Positions 33,698 to 41,617 of a stretch of DNA of 64,000 nt are shown in pieces. The notes below the pieces were generated by a model. It saw nothing but the letters and a program-made list of their open reading frames with translations, had not been told where the DNA came from and ran no database searches. The stretch is from Fimenecus sp051881435 (GTDB lineage Bacteria > Bacillota > Clostridia > Oscillospirales > Acutalibacteraceae). The position numbers and the translations under genes were made by a program. Where the stretch lies: contig JBJEPW010000002.1 of assembly GCA_051881435.1 (NCBI GenBank), forward strand, positions 1 to 64,000, given 5' to 3'. The first letter of the stretch is position 1; every line of letters begins with the position of its first letter.

Positions 33698-34752
33698 ATC
33701 AAGTGCAACACTTTTTAGAAATAAACTCAAGAGGAGATAAAAAGCCAAGTGTTTTACGGGGACGATTGTTAATCAGAGACACAACGGATTGTAATTCTTC
33801 GTCTGTCACTTTGCGAAAATCACACCCTTTTGGGAAGAAAAAGCGAATCATATCGTTTGTGTTTTCATTTAATCCGCGTTGCCAAGGCGAGTGTGGGTCT
33901 GCAAAGTAGATTGTTGTGTCTAAATCCGTTTCAATGTCCCTGAATTTTGCAAATTCCGAACCGTTATCCAGCGTAATGGTTTCAATCGGCACGGAGAGCC
34001 CTAACAACTGAAATGCACGGACAAATGCCTTTCGCACACTTTCTGCTTCTTGATTGGCAGAGCGTGCAGCTGCTAACGCCTTGCTTTTCCTTTCCACAAG
34101 TGTAACGATACAGCCTTTTCCCTTGCCACCGCATACAGTATCACCTTCCCAATCGCCAAACCTTTCTTTTGTTTCTACAATCGCCGGTCTTTCATGGATG
34201 GTTCTATCCGGACGAATGGTGTTGCAAACAGCACCGTGTTTGTATTTCAGTTTTCCTCGCCGCCTCAGGTGTTCTTGCTCTGTTATGCCCGGCAATCTTT
34301 TCTCTCGAATGGCTCTGTATATGGTTGCACAGGCAATTTGCATATTCTGTTCTTTACATTTTGCCGCGATGATTTCCGGACTCCAGTATTTCTGCAAACA
34401 TTCCACAACAAACGCTTCCAACTCCGGGTTTTCTGATAAAACATACTTGCGCACGCATCGTTTCCGCCGCACTATATACAGAACGGTTGCTCTCCACGGA
34501 TGATATTGTTTTGCATTTTTACTGTAATTTCGCTTGATTTCCCGACTGATTGTCGATGGGGAACGCCCCATCTCTCTGGCAATTTCCCGTATGCCTTTTC
34601 CCTCTTTTATTTTTTCTGATAGACATTCTCTTTCCATTAGTGTAAAATGTGTGTAGGACTTCATATTAACCTCCGTGTTCTTTGTTTTGTGGTGATTACA
34701 TTTTACACTTCGGTTTTTATGAAGTCTATTCTTTTTTTCTGTTGCACTTGAT
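33698..34752. mobile_element. IS30-family insertion sequence
   Basis: One intact transposase gene is bounded by 13-bp perfect inverted repeats ATCAAGTGCAACA (33698-33710 and, inverted, 34740-34752). The transposase stop codon lies inside the left repeat, a compact end. No obvious target-site duplication is visible. The element separates argF from the Rieske gene and sits among hairpin repeats. It appears intact and potentially active. Confidence 0.88.
33699..34664 (-). CDS. IS30-family transposase
   Basis: This 321-residue transposase has an N-terminal HTH (HFTLMERECLSEKIKEGKGI, REIAREMGRSPSTISREIKRN). The C-terminal integrase core carries the DDE residues in GDWEGDTV, TLDNGSEF and NENTNDMIRFFFPKG. 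The start ATG 34664 has SD GGAGG; an in-frame extension of 46 codons upstream has no SD and crosses the inverted repeat, so it is rejected. The C-terminal residues are encoded by the terminal inverted repeat. Confidence 0.93.
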   Translation of the reverse strand: MKSYTHFTLMERECLSEKIKEGKGIREIAREMGRSPSTISREIKRNYSKNAKQYHPWRATVLYIVRRKRCVRKYVLSENPELEAFVVECLQKYWSPEIIAAKCKEQNMQIACATIYRAIREKRLPGITEQEHLRRRGKLKYKHGAVCNTIRPDRTIHERPAIVETKERFGDWEGDTVCGGKGKGCIVTLVERKSKALAAARSANQEAESVRKAFVRAFQLLGLSVPIETITLDNGSEFAKFRDIETDLDTTIYFADPHSPWQRGLNENTNDMIRFFFPKGCDFRKVTDEELQSVVSLINNRPRKTLGFLSPLEFISKKCCT

Positions 34753-34766
34753 ATTATAATCCACCA

Positions 34767-34881
34767 CTCCCCGCAGTGCGGGGAGATGTCACAAAGTGAC
34801 AAAGGGGACGGCCGCCGTCAGCGGATGTCACGAAGTGACAGAGGGGTTACTCACGGGACGATGTGGGCATCGTCCCCTACA
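34767..34881. repeat. Hairpin cluster between the IS30 element and argF
   Basis: CTCCCC-GCAGTG-CGGGGAG (34767-34785) is followed by ATGTCAC-AAA-GTGAC-AAAGGGG, then a second GGATGTCAC-GAA-GTGAC-AGAGGGG (34823-34846). This is a third variant of the LE/RE architecture. GGGACGATG...CATCGTCCCCTAC (34856-34880) is a GTAGGG-family hairpin. No gene is present. Confidence 0.78.
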
Positions 34882-34907
34882 AGTTTGATTATTAACTTGA
34901 GAGAAAA

Positions 34908-35819
34908 TTATTTTTTCTCCATCAAGGTGACCATAACGGCTTTTTGTGCGTGGAGACGGTTTTCTGCCTCGTCGAAAATTTCGTCGGCGTGGGCTTCAAA
35001 CACATCGGCGGTGATTTCCTCACCGCGGTGCGCAGGCAAACAATGCTGTACCATACAGCCGCTGTTGGCAACGGAAAGCAGTTGCTTATTGACCTGATAC
35101 ACGCCCTCAAACACCTTGCGGCGTTCTGCGGCTTCGTCCTCCTGCCCCATGGACGCCCAAACATCGGTGAAAATCACATCGGCGTCTGCCGCCGCTTCTT
35201 TCGGGTCACGGCAAAGGGTAAAGCTCTGATACGGCTTTGCAAAATCAAGCACACGGCTGTCGGGGTCATACCCTTCCGGGCAGGCAACGGAAACTGCCAT
35301 TCCCGTTTTCAAGCCGCCCACGATGAGCGAGTTCGCCATATTGTTGCCATCGCCTATATAGCACATTTTTAAGCCGTCCAAATGGCCTTTATGCTCACGG
35401 ACTGTCAACAAATCGGCAAGCACCTGACATGGGTGGCAAAAATCCGTTAAGCCGTTGATAATCGGGATAGAGCCGTATTTTGCAAGGTTTTCGACCTCGC
35501 TCTGCTCGAAAGTTCTTATCATAATACCGTCAAGATAGCGTGAAAGCACGCGGGCGGTATCCTGAACAGGCTCGCCGCGGCCTATCTGCAAATCGCGGTT
35601 CGATAAAAACAGCGCCTGACCGCCCAACTGATACATACCCGTTTCAAAGGATACGCGTGTTCTTGTGGAGGATTTTTGGAAAATCATACCCAATGTCTGT
35701 CCTTCAAGGCGATGGTGAGGTATTCCGTTTTTCGTTTCGTATTTCAACTGGTCCGCAAGATTTAAAAGTTCCTCAATCTCCTGCGTTGTGGTATTCAGTA
35801 AGCTCAATAAATGTTTCAT
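34908..35819 (-). CDS. argF: Ornithine carbamoyltransferase
   Basis: This 303-residue enzyme makes citrulline from ornithine and carbamoyl phosphate. The carbamoyl-phosphate loop KSSTRTR, the HPCQVLADLLT motif and the ornithine-loop HCLPAHRGEE are all present, and length is standard. It is the last gene of the arginine cluster and starts ten bases after argD. No strong terminator follows; repeats and the IS30 element come next. Confidence 0.96.
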   Translation of the reverse strand: MKHLLSLLNTTTQEIEELLNLADQLKYETKNGIPHHRLEGQTLGMIFQKSSTRTRVSFETGMYQLGGQALFLSNRDLQIGRGEPVQDTARVLSRYLDGIMIRTFEQSEVENLAKYGSIPIINGLTDFCHPCQVLADLLTVREHKGHLDGLKMCYIGDGNNMANSLIVGGLKTGMAVSVACPEGYDPDSRVLDFAKPYQSFTLCRDPKEAAADADVIFTDVWASMGQEDEAAERRKVFEGVYQVNKQLLSVANSGCMVQHCLPAHRGEEITADVFEAHADEIFDEAENRLHAQKAVMVTLMEKK

Positions 35820-35829
35820 AATTTTCTCC

Positions 35830-37002
35830 TTATTCTGAAAGCATCTTTGCTAAAATTGCAAGACCTTTATCAATTTCTTCATAGGTAATTGTAAGAGGCG
35901 GTAACATTCTCAAAGCGGATTTTGCCGTTAAGATAAGCAAGCCGTTTTCACAGCATTTTTTGGCGATATCGCCCGCCTTTTTCGTTTTTAAATCAATGCC
36001 TATCATTAAGCCGCGGCCGCGCACGCTCTCGACATCTGTAAAGGTTTTTACCTTTTCACGGATATATTCGCCTTTCGCGGTAACTTCTGCTAAAAACGCA
36101 TCGTCCAGCCGTTCCAAAACCGCCAATGAACCCGCACAGGCAACGGGATTGCCGCCGAAAGTTGTGCCGTGCGTGCCCGCCGTTAAAGTGTTGCTAAGTT
36201 CTGCACTGCAAAGGCACGCGCCCATAGGCAATCCCCCGCCGATGCCTTTTGCCGTTGTCAAGATGTCAGGCTTTACACCCACGGTTTCATAGGCGAACAG
36301 TTTGCCCGTTCTGCCAATGCCCGTTTGCACTTCGTCAAATATCAAAAGCACATCGTTTTCATCGCAAACCGTGCGGACAAACCGGATAAAATCTTTCGGC
36401 GTTTCCAAAACGCCGCCCTCACCCTGAATGACCTCCATCATCACGGCGCAAACCGTACCGTCCAGCATATTTTCAAGTGCTTTGCAGTCGCCCGCTTCGG
36501 CGTAACGGAAGCCCTCTAAAAACGGGTTGAAAAATTCGTGATAATGGTCCTGCCCCGTGGCGGTGATGGTCGCCATGGTTCTGCCGTGGAAAGAGTTTTT
36601 CAGGCTGACGATATTGTACCGCCCCGCGCCGTATTTGTCGAAACTGTATTTACGGGCAAGCTTGATGGCGCACTCGTTTGCCTCCGCGCCTGAATTGCAG
36701 AACAGGACTTTCGGAAAGCCTGATTTTTCGCAAATCATTTTTGCCGCCTTGGCAACCGTTTCGTTGTAATAGAGGTTGGAGGTGTGCTGTAATTTGTCCA
36801 GTTGCGCCTTGACTGCCGCTTTCCAGGCCTCGTCATTGGTGCCCAAGGCGTTTACGCCGATACCCGCGGTAAAGTCGATATATTCTTTACCCTCGCTGTC
36901 AAAATAGGTGGCATTTTCGCCGTGTTCCAGCGCCACGGGGAAATGGGCGTAAGTGGGCATTAAATATTTATCTGCGGTTTCTTTAATTTCGGTAAAATTC
37001 AT
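35830..37002 (-). CDS. argD: Acetylornithine aminotransferase
   Basis: This 390-residue class III PLP aminotransferase has FCNSGAEANECAIKLAR, SFHGRTMATITATGQ, IFDEVQTGIGRTG and the PLP lysine in TTAKGIGGGLP. It converts N-acetylglutamate semialdehyde to N-acetylornithine. The start is ATG 37002 with SD AAGGA; 16 upstream codons are not used. It lies 16 nt downstream of argB and 10 nt upstream of argF. Confidence 0.95.
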   Translation of the reverse strand: MNFTEIKETADKYLMPTYAHFPVALEHGENATYFDSEGKEYIDFTAGIGVNALGTNDEAWKAAVKAQLDKLQHTSNLYYNETVAKAAKMICEKSGFPKVLFCNSGAEANECAIKLARKYSFDKYGAGRYNIVSLKNSFHGRTMATITATGQDHYHEFFNPFLEGFRYAEAGDCKALENMLDGTVCAVMMEVIQGEGGVLETPKDFIRFVRTVCDENDVLLIFDEVQTGIGRTGKLFAYETVGVKPDILTTAKGIGGGLPMGACLCSAELSNTLTAGTHGTTFGGNPVACAGSLAVLERLDDAFLAEVTAKGEYIREKVKTFTDVESVRGRGLMIGIDLKTKKAGDIAKKCCENGLLILTAKSALRMLPPLTITYEEIDKGLAILAKMLSE

Positions 37003-37018
37003 AGTATGTAGTCCTTCT

Positions 37019-37888
37019 TTATGCTGAGAACATGGTGCCGATACCGGCATCGGTGAATAATTCTATCAAAATGGAATGGGGGATTCTGCCGTCGATAATG
37101 TTGGTGCGTGTCACGCCGCGGCGCACCGCCTCCACACAGCAGTCGATTTTCGGAATCATACCGCCGGAAATAATCCCCTGCGCTTTTAAAGACGGAATTT
37201 CGGACACCTTGACTTCTTGAATTAAAGTGCTTTCGTCGTCTTTATCCCGCAAAAGACCGCTGATATCGGTCATCAAAAGGAGTTTTTCCGCGTGCAGGCA
37301 AGAGGCAATCTGCGCCGCCGCCGTGTCCGCATTGATATTGTAAACCTCGCCGTTTTCGCCGCCGCCCACGGTGGAAATCACGGGAATATAGCCGCTGGCA
37401 ATCGCATCGTTAATCACTTTCGTGTTGATTTTCACAATATCGCCCACAAAGCCGATGTCCTCGCCTGCATCGTGCTTTTTCGCCTGAATCATATCGCCGT
37501 CCAAGCCGCAAAGCCCGACCGCCTGACCGCCGTGACGGGTTAAGAGCTGCACCAAATGCTTATTGACCTTGCCTGCAAGCACCATTTGCACCACTTCAAC
37601 GGTTTCTTCGTCCGTATAGCGAAGCCCGCCCACAAAGCGGCTCTCTTTGCCGATGCGCTTTAACATATCGCTGATTTCGGGACCGCCGCCGTGCACCAAT
37701 ACCACATTGACGCCCACCGAGCGCAGCAGCACAATATCGGTCATTACCGCGTCCTGCAATTCTTCGTTTATCATGGCGTTGCCGCCGTATTTTATCACGA
37801 CCGTTTTGCCGTTGTAGCGCTGAATGTAGGGCAACGCCTGCACCAGCACCTCACTGCGGTCCGCGTGGGAAAGTTTGGAAATGTCCAT
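37019..37888 (-). CDS. argB: Acetylglutamate kinase
   Basis: This 289-residue amino-acid kinase has VVIKYGGNAM, VLVHGGGPEISDMLKRIG, the N-terminal arginine-sensor-like extension (SHADRSEVLVQALPYIQRYNG) and SGGMIPKIDCCVEAV. It phosphorylates N-acetylglutamate. The N-terminal helix is typical of the arginine-inhibited hexameric form. SD GGAGG precedes ATG. The usual upstream neighbour argJ is separated here by the DUF559 cassette. Confidence 0.95.
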   Translation of the reverse strand: MDISKLSHADRSEVLVQALPYIQRYNGKTVVIKYGGNAMINEELQDAVMTDIVLLRSVGVNVVLVHGGGPEISDMLKRIGKESRFVGGLRYTDEETVEVVQMVLAGKVNKHLVQLLTRHGGQAVGLCGLDGDMIQAKKHDAGEDIGFVGDIVKINTKVINDAIASGYIPVISTVGGGENGEVYNINADTAAAQIASCLHAEKLLLMTDISGLLRDKDDESTLIQEVKVSEIPSLKAQGIISGGMIPKIDCCVEAVRRGVTRTNIIDGRIPHSILIELFTDAGIGTMFSA

Positions 37889-37921
37889 ATTGTTTCCTCC
37901 TCAGGACAAAGTTGAAGCTTA

Positions 37922-38320
37922 TTATTTGCCCCCTCTGACGAGGGGGCTGTCGCCGTCAGGCGACTGGGGGAGAGATTGTTTTACCTCTCTGTCAATGTAC
38001 TCGCATACATTATAAAAATTGTTGTCAATTTCCAAGTTGCAAATGCGTAAAACTTTTAGTCCGTATTTTTCTAAAATTTCTGTTCGGTTCGCATCATACT
38101 GCATTTGTTCTTCGGTATAATGCCCGCCGCCGTCTAATTCTACAACCAAACGGGCTTTTGCGCAATAAAAATCCACAATATAATTATCAATCACTTTTTG
38201 GCGTTGAAAGCGTATCGGATAATCCCGCAAAAACCAATTCCACAGTTTCATTTCCCATGGTGTCATATCTTTTCGGAGTTCTTTGGCATATGCGATTAAA
38301 TCTTTATTGTATTTCAGCAT
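37922..38320 (-). CDS. DUF559-family endonuclease-like protein
   Basis: This 132-residue protein of the DUF559/very-short-patch-repair-like nuclease superfamily has KELRKDMTPWEMKLWNWF, RFQRQKVIDNYIVDFYC, the acidic catalytic-type motif VVELDGGGHY and LRICNLEIDNN. The SD GGAGGGAG is supplied by the inner end of the LE repeat. The final ~17 residues (SLPQSPDGDSPLVRGGK) are encoded by the RE repeat, so both ends of the gene are repeat-derived. It interrupts argB-argJ. Activity is unproven; nicking or cutting at the hairpins is a hypothesis. Confidence 0.85.
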   Translation of the reverse strand: MLKYNKDLIAYAKELRKDMTPWEMKLWNWFLRDYPIRFQRQKVIDNYIVDFYCAKARLVVELDGGGHYTEEQMQYDANRTEILEKYGLKVLRICNLEIDNNFYNVCEYIDREVKQSLPQSPDGDSPLVRGGK

Positions 38321-38373
38321 ATCTCTCCCTCCGTCACGCCTTACGGCGTGCCACCTCCCTCGTCAGAGGGAGG
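37922..38373. mobile_element. Candidate DUF559 nuclease cassette with LE and RE ends
   Basis: RE (37928-37975): the GCCCCCTCTGACGAGGGGGC palindrome, TGTC, GCC/GGC hairpin, GACTGGGGGAGAG. LE (38322-38373, inverted): the CCTCCCTC-TGAC-GAGGGAGG palindrome, TGGC, ACGCC/GGCGT hairpin, GACGGAGGGAGAGA. The two ends face each other around the DUF559 gene, exactly as the gene-less pairs at 21077-21206 and 21459-21581 do. Mobility is inferred from this repeat logic and from the interruption of the arg cluster. Confidence 0.68.
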
Positions 38374-38382
38374 AATATAAGG

Positions 38383-39615
38383 TCAGGTTCTGTAATCTCC
38401 ATTTATTTTTACATATTCATAAGTCAGGTCGCACCCGTAAGCGGTGGCGGAGAATTCGCCGTCGTTTAAATCTACCTTAATGGTGATTTCGTCCTCTAAC
38501 AGAATTTCTTTGGCTTTTTCCTCCGAAAATTCTATGCCCGCGCCGTTGCGGCAGACGAAAATCTCGCCCTTTCGGGAGACGAAAGACACATCAATTTTCG
38601 TAACATCAATATCCGCGCCCGCATAACCGAGGGCACACAGTACTCTGCCCCAGTTGGCGTCCGAACCGAACATGGCGGTTTTCACAAGGGGAGAACGGAT
38701 AACCGATTTTGCACAGGTTTTGGCGATTTCCTCGGTTTTGGCATTATTTACCTCGCAAAGCACCAATTTTGTAGCGCCCTCACCGTCTTTGGCAAGCATA
38801 CTTACAATAGAATTGCAGATTTTAAAAAGCGCACGGCAGAATTTCTGATAATTCTCGCTGTCCACTGCATCAATGCGGTTGTTTTCGCAAAGTCCGTTTG
38901 CCATAATCGCAACGGTATCGTTAGTGGAAGTGTCGCCATCTACCGAAAGCATATTATATGTTCTTTCCACGCACCAAAGGAGCGCGCTTTTTAAGCACGC
39001 GGCGGTAATATTCGCATCCGTTGTGATAAAGGAAAGCATGGTCGCCATATTGGGGTGAATCATACCGCTACCCTTAGCTATGGCGCCGATGGTGCAGGTT
39101 TTGCCGTCCAAATCGAAAGAAACGGAAATATGTTTTTTGATAGTATCGGTGGTCATAATCGCCTCTGCCGCCGCGTCCGAGCCGTCCGTCGAAAGTCCGT
39201 CGGCGAGTTCTTGCATACCCTTTTGTATGGGCTCCAAATCAATGGGCTGACCGATTACGCCCGTGGAGCCGACAATTACATCATCGGCAGAAATACCCGT
39301 ATATTCTGCCGCAAGGTCGCACATTGCCTGCGCTTTTTCCACGCCGTCGGCGTTGCAGGTATTGGCAATACCGCTGTTGCAGATAACCGCTTGCGCCTTG
39401 CCGTTTTCGAGATTTTTGCGGGTGACGGTAATCGGCGCGCCGTACACGAGATTTTTGGTGTAAACCGCCGCCGCGTCACATTCGGTTTCGGACAAAATCA
39501 GCATTAAGTCCTTTTTGTCCTTATTTTTGCGAATGCCGCAGTGTATGCCGTTGGCTTTAAAGCCTTTGGGCGAGGTCACCCCGCCGTTTGTGTCGATTTT
39601 GATTGAAAATGCCAT
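38383..39615 (-). CDS. argJ: Bifunctional ornithine acetyltransferase / N-acetylglutamate synthase
   Basis: This 410-residue precursor has the autocleavage site KGSGMIHPNMATML, whose Thr becomes the N-terminal nucleophile of the beta chain. Further motifs are CNSGIANTCNADG, VGSTGVIGQPID and NTNDT-type SVDGDTSTNDT. It transfers acetyl from acetylornithine to glutamate, closing the acetyl cycle. Whether it also uses acetyl-CoA is not clear from sequence. SD AGGAGAAAC precedes ATG. Confidence 0.95.
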   Translation of the reverse strand: MAFSIKIDTNGGVTSPKGFKANGIHCGIRKNKDKKDLMLILSETECDAAAVYTKNLVYGAPITVTRKNLENGKAQAVICNSGIANTCNADGVEKAQAMCDLAAEYTGISADDVIVGSTGVIGQPIDLEPIQKGMQELADGLSTDGSDAAAEAIMTTDTIKKHISVSFDLDGKTCTIGAIAKGSGMIHPNMATMLSFITTDANITAACLKSALLWCVERTYNMLSVDGDTSTNDTVAIMANGLCENNRIDAVDSENYQKFCRALFKICNSIVSMLAKDGEGATKLVLCEVNNAKTEEIAKTCAKSVIRSPLVKTAMFGSDANWGRVLCALGYAGADIDVTKIDVSFVSRKGEIFVCRNGAGIEFSEEKAKEILLEDEITIKVDLNDGEFSATAYGCDLTYEYVKINGDYRT

Positions 39616-39641
39616 ATGTTTCTCCTGTTTATTTCAATATC

Positions 39642-39712
39642 GGTAGGGCGGGGGCTTGCCCCCGCCGCAGGTGTTCATACTATCCGCGGAACGGTCAAGA
39701 CCGTTCCCTACA
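39642..39712. repeat. Two GTAGGG/CCCTAC hairpins between argJ and argC
   Basis: GTAGGGCGGGGGC/GCCCCCGCC (39643-39667) repeats the 21297 element. CGGAACGGTC-AAGA-CCGTTCCCTAC (39687-39711) has the same CCCTAC end with a new stem. Confidence 0.8.
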
Positions 39713-39725
39713 ATCAAAGGTTGGA

Positions 39726-40658
39726 TTATAAATTCAAATTGTATTCCGCCGAGAGCCCCATTTTGATATTCATACATTCAAGAGCCGCGCCGCTGGCGCC
39801 TTTGCCCAGGTTATCGTAACGGGCAAGTAGCAAAATCCGCTCGTCATTGCCGCAGACGGTTATATCCATACTGTCGGTTTCCGATTTGGCGTTGGCAGAA
39901 AGAAATCCCGCTTCGTCTATACTGTCTTTATAACGCACAATCGGGGTATTGTATTTTTCTTTGTAAAGGGCTTTGATGTCCTGTGCCGTTTTGCCGTTCT
40001 TTAAATCACTTTTGAAAAGCGGCACGGTGACAAGCATACCGCTGAAATAATCGCAGATGAATGGGCAGAAAATCGGCGTAACCGAAAGTCCCGAAATAAT
40101 CCGCATTTCCTTTAAATGCTTGTGCTCTTGGGTGAGGGCATAGGCACGGGGCGCATCAAGAAGCGGGTCACGCTCCATATCTTCATACTGTGCAATCCCC
40201 TTTTTGCCTGCGCCGCTGTACCCCGACATGGCGTGGCAGGAAAAGGCGTGGTCAGGAGCGACAACCCCTGCGTCCACCAAGGGTTTTACAAGAGCGATAA
40301 AGCCGCTTGCGTAGCACCCGGGCACGGCAATACGGTTGGATTTTTTGAGTTTTTCCGAAAGGTCTTTTGAAAGTTCGGGAAAACCGTATGCAAATTTCTC
40401 ATTTGTACGGTGTGCGGTAGAGGTATCAATCACAATTGTGTTGTCGTTTTCAATTAAGCCCACCGCTTCAACTGCCGCCGCATCGGGCAAACACAAAAAT
40501 GCGATGTCTGCTGAATTGAGCGCTTCTTTGCGTGATTTTAAATCCTTGCGTTTTTCTTCGGGCAAGGCAATCAGTTCAATATCGTCGCGGGTTTTCAGGC
40601 GGTCAAAGATTTTTAACCCTGTTGTACCCTGCGAACCGTCAATAAATACTTTGGTCAT
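39726..40658 (-). CDS. argC: N-acetyl-gamma-glutamyl-phosphate reductase (short type)
   Basis: This 310-residue reductase has the NAD(P) motif FIDGSQGTTGLKI, the active-site Cys in AVPGCYASGFIAL and HRTNEKFAYGFPEL. The GSQGTTG form and the length match the type 2 ArgC family. It reduces N-acetylglutamyl phosphate to the semialdehyde. The start ATG 40658 has SD GTGAG; four codons upstream of it are not used. It begins 13 nt after the transglutaminase-like gene. Confidence 0.94.
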   Translation of the reverse strand: MTKVFIDGSQGTTGLKIFDRLKTRDDIELIALPEEKRKDLKSRKEALNSADIAFLCLPDAAAVEAVGLIENDNTIVIDTSTAHRTNEKFAYGFPELSKDLSEKLKKSNRIAVPGCYASGFIALVKPLVDAGVVAPDHAFSCHAMSGYSGAGKKGIAQYEDMERDPLLDAPRAYALTQEHKHLKEMRIISGLSVTPIFCPFICDYFSGMLVTVPLFKSDLKNGKTAQDIKALYKEKYNTPIVRYKDSIDEAGFLSANAKSETDSMDITVCGNDERILLLARYDNLGKGASGAALECMNIKMGLSAEYNLNL

Positions 40659-40671
40659 AAATAATCTCACT

Positions 40672-41457
40672 TTACATCATTTTAAAATCTGGTAGTTTTG
40701 TTTTAAATTCCTTTTTGCTTTCCCAATCGTTTTTCTTATAGCCTCGTCTGTCCATGGAATTGTCATGCCAAGTGGACAAATTCGTTAAATTCTGTTTAAT
40801 GAAACCTGCTAAATAGATTTCTTTACACCTATCCGTGTTATTAAATGAATAATTTTCCAAAACAGGTTCATCATTGTTTAAATACAAAGTTTTCAGTTCC
40901 CAAACGCTTAATAGTTTGTCGTCTTTTGTAAACCAACAGTTAAACGAAGGGTCAAACAGTACCCATTTTTGCAGTTCACGGCAGTAAACATGCGTAACAA
41001 AATGGCAACCGCCGTTTGTACTTAACAGACAAATCGGATATGCAAAAATTTGCAGTGCCATCAAACAATCTGTGAATACAACTGACTTATCACGGCAACA
41101 GATAGCGTGAGAAAAATCCTGCCCGTAGGCGTATTCCAAAATATCCAAAGGATTATCCGCATTCCACTTAAAGGCGGCACCGCTGTAAAAGGTATTATCC
41201 GTCAGCCACTGCATAATGCGCACAGCCTTTTCAAAATCCGTTCCGTCACCCGCGTACTTTTTCAAATCATACTTTTCCAAAAGCGTTGTATGCAGCGGAA
41301 TTTGCACGAACAGGTTTTCTGCCGTTGTTTCTGTTAATTCCGCATCACTTCCTTGTTCAAGCGGAGCGAAGGTGTTGCAGTCCATTTTTTCTACCGAGGC
41401 AAGATAATTCTCCCATTTTTGCAATTTGTGCAATTTCATGCGCAAAAAAAGATCCAT
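40672..41457 (-). CDS. Transglutaminase-like protein within the arg cluster
   Basis: This 261-residue protein is not part of known arginine biosynthesis. HAICCRDKSVVFTDCLMALQ, HFVTHVYCRE and WVLFDPSFNCWF match the Cys-His-Asp order of the transglutaminase-like papain fold. No signal peptide is evident. The start ATG 41457 has SD AGAGGA. It is tightly linked to argC (13 nt), so it is likely co-transcribed. The function is unknown: protease, amidase or an inactive relative. Confidence 0.68.
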   Translation of the reverse strand: MDLFLRMKLHKLQKWENYLASVEKMDCNTFAPLEQGSDAELTETTAENLFVQIPLHTTLLEKYDLKKYAGDGTDFEKAVRIMQWLTDNTFYSGAAFKWNADNPLDILEYAYGQDFSHAICCRDKSVVFTDCLMALQIFAYPICLLSTNGGCHFVTHVYCRELQKWVLFDPSFNCWFTKDDKLLSVWELKTLYLNNDEPVLENYSFNNTDRCKEIYLAGFIKQNLTNLSTWHDNSMDRRGYKKNDWESKKEFKTKLPDFKMM

Positions 41458-41489
41458 TTTCCTCTTTCTCCTAATACTTGTTATGAAAT

Positions 41490-41612
41490 GCTTGCGGGCG
41501 TGGTAACTCGCCACTACGCGTTTTTCTCTTTCATTTTCGCGGCGGGAGCAAGCCCCCGCCCTACCCTATAAATAGATATTTGCCTGACGGGGGGGGAAGC
41601 GCCCCGCCCTAC
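41490..41612. repeat. Three hairpins between argH and the transglutaminase-like gene
   Basis: GCGGGCGTGG...CGCC (about 41493-41513), GGCGGGAGCAAGCCCCCGCCCTACC (about 41540-41564) and GGGG...GCGCCCCGCCCTAC (about 41590-41612) fill the 160-nt gap. The last two carry the CCCTAC end. Confidence 0.75.
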
Positions 41613-41617
41613 TCTAT

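Noticed and set aside
34665..34802. 46-codon N-terminal extension of the IS30 transposase
   Set aside because: It crosses the terminal inverted repeat and lacks an SD, whereas ATG 34664 has GGAGG at proper spacing.
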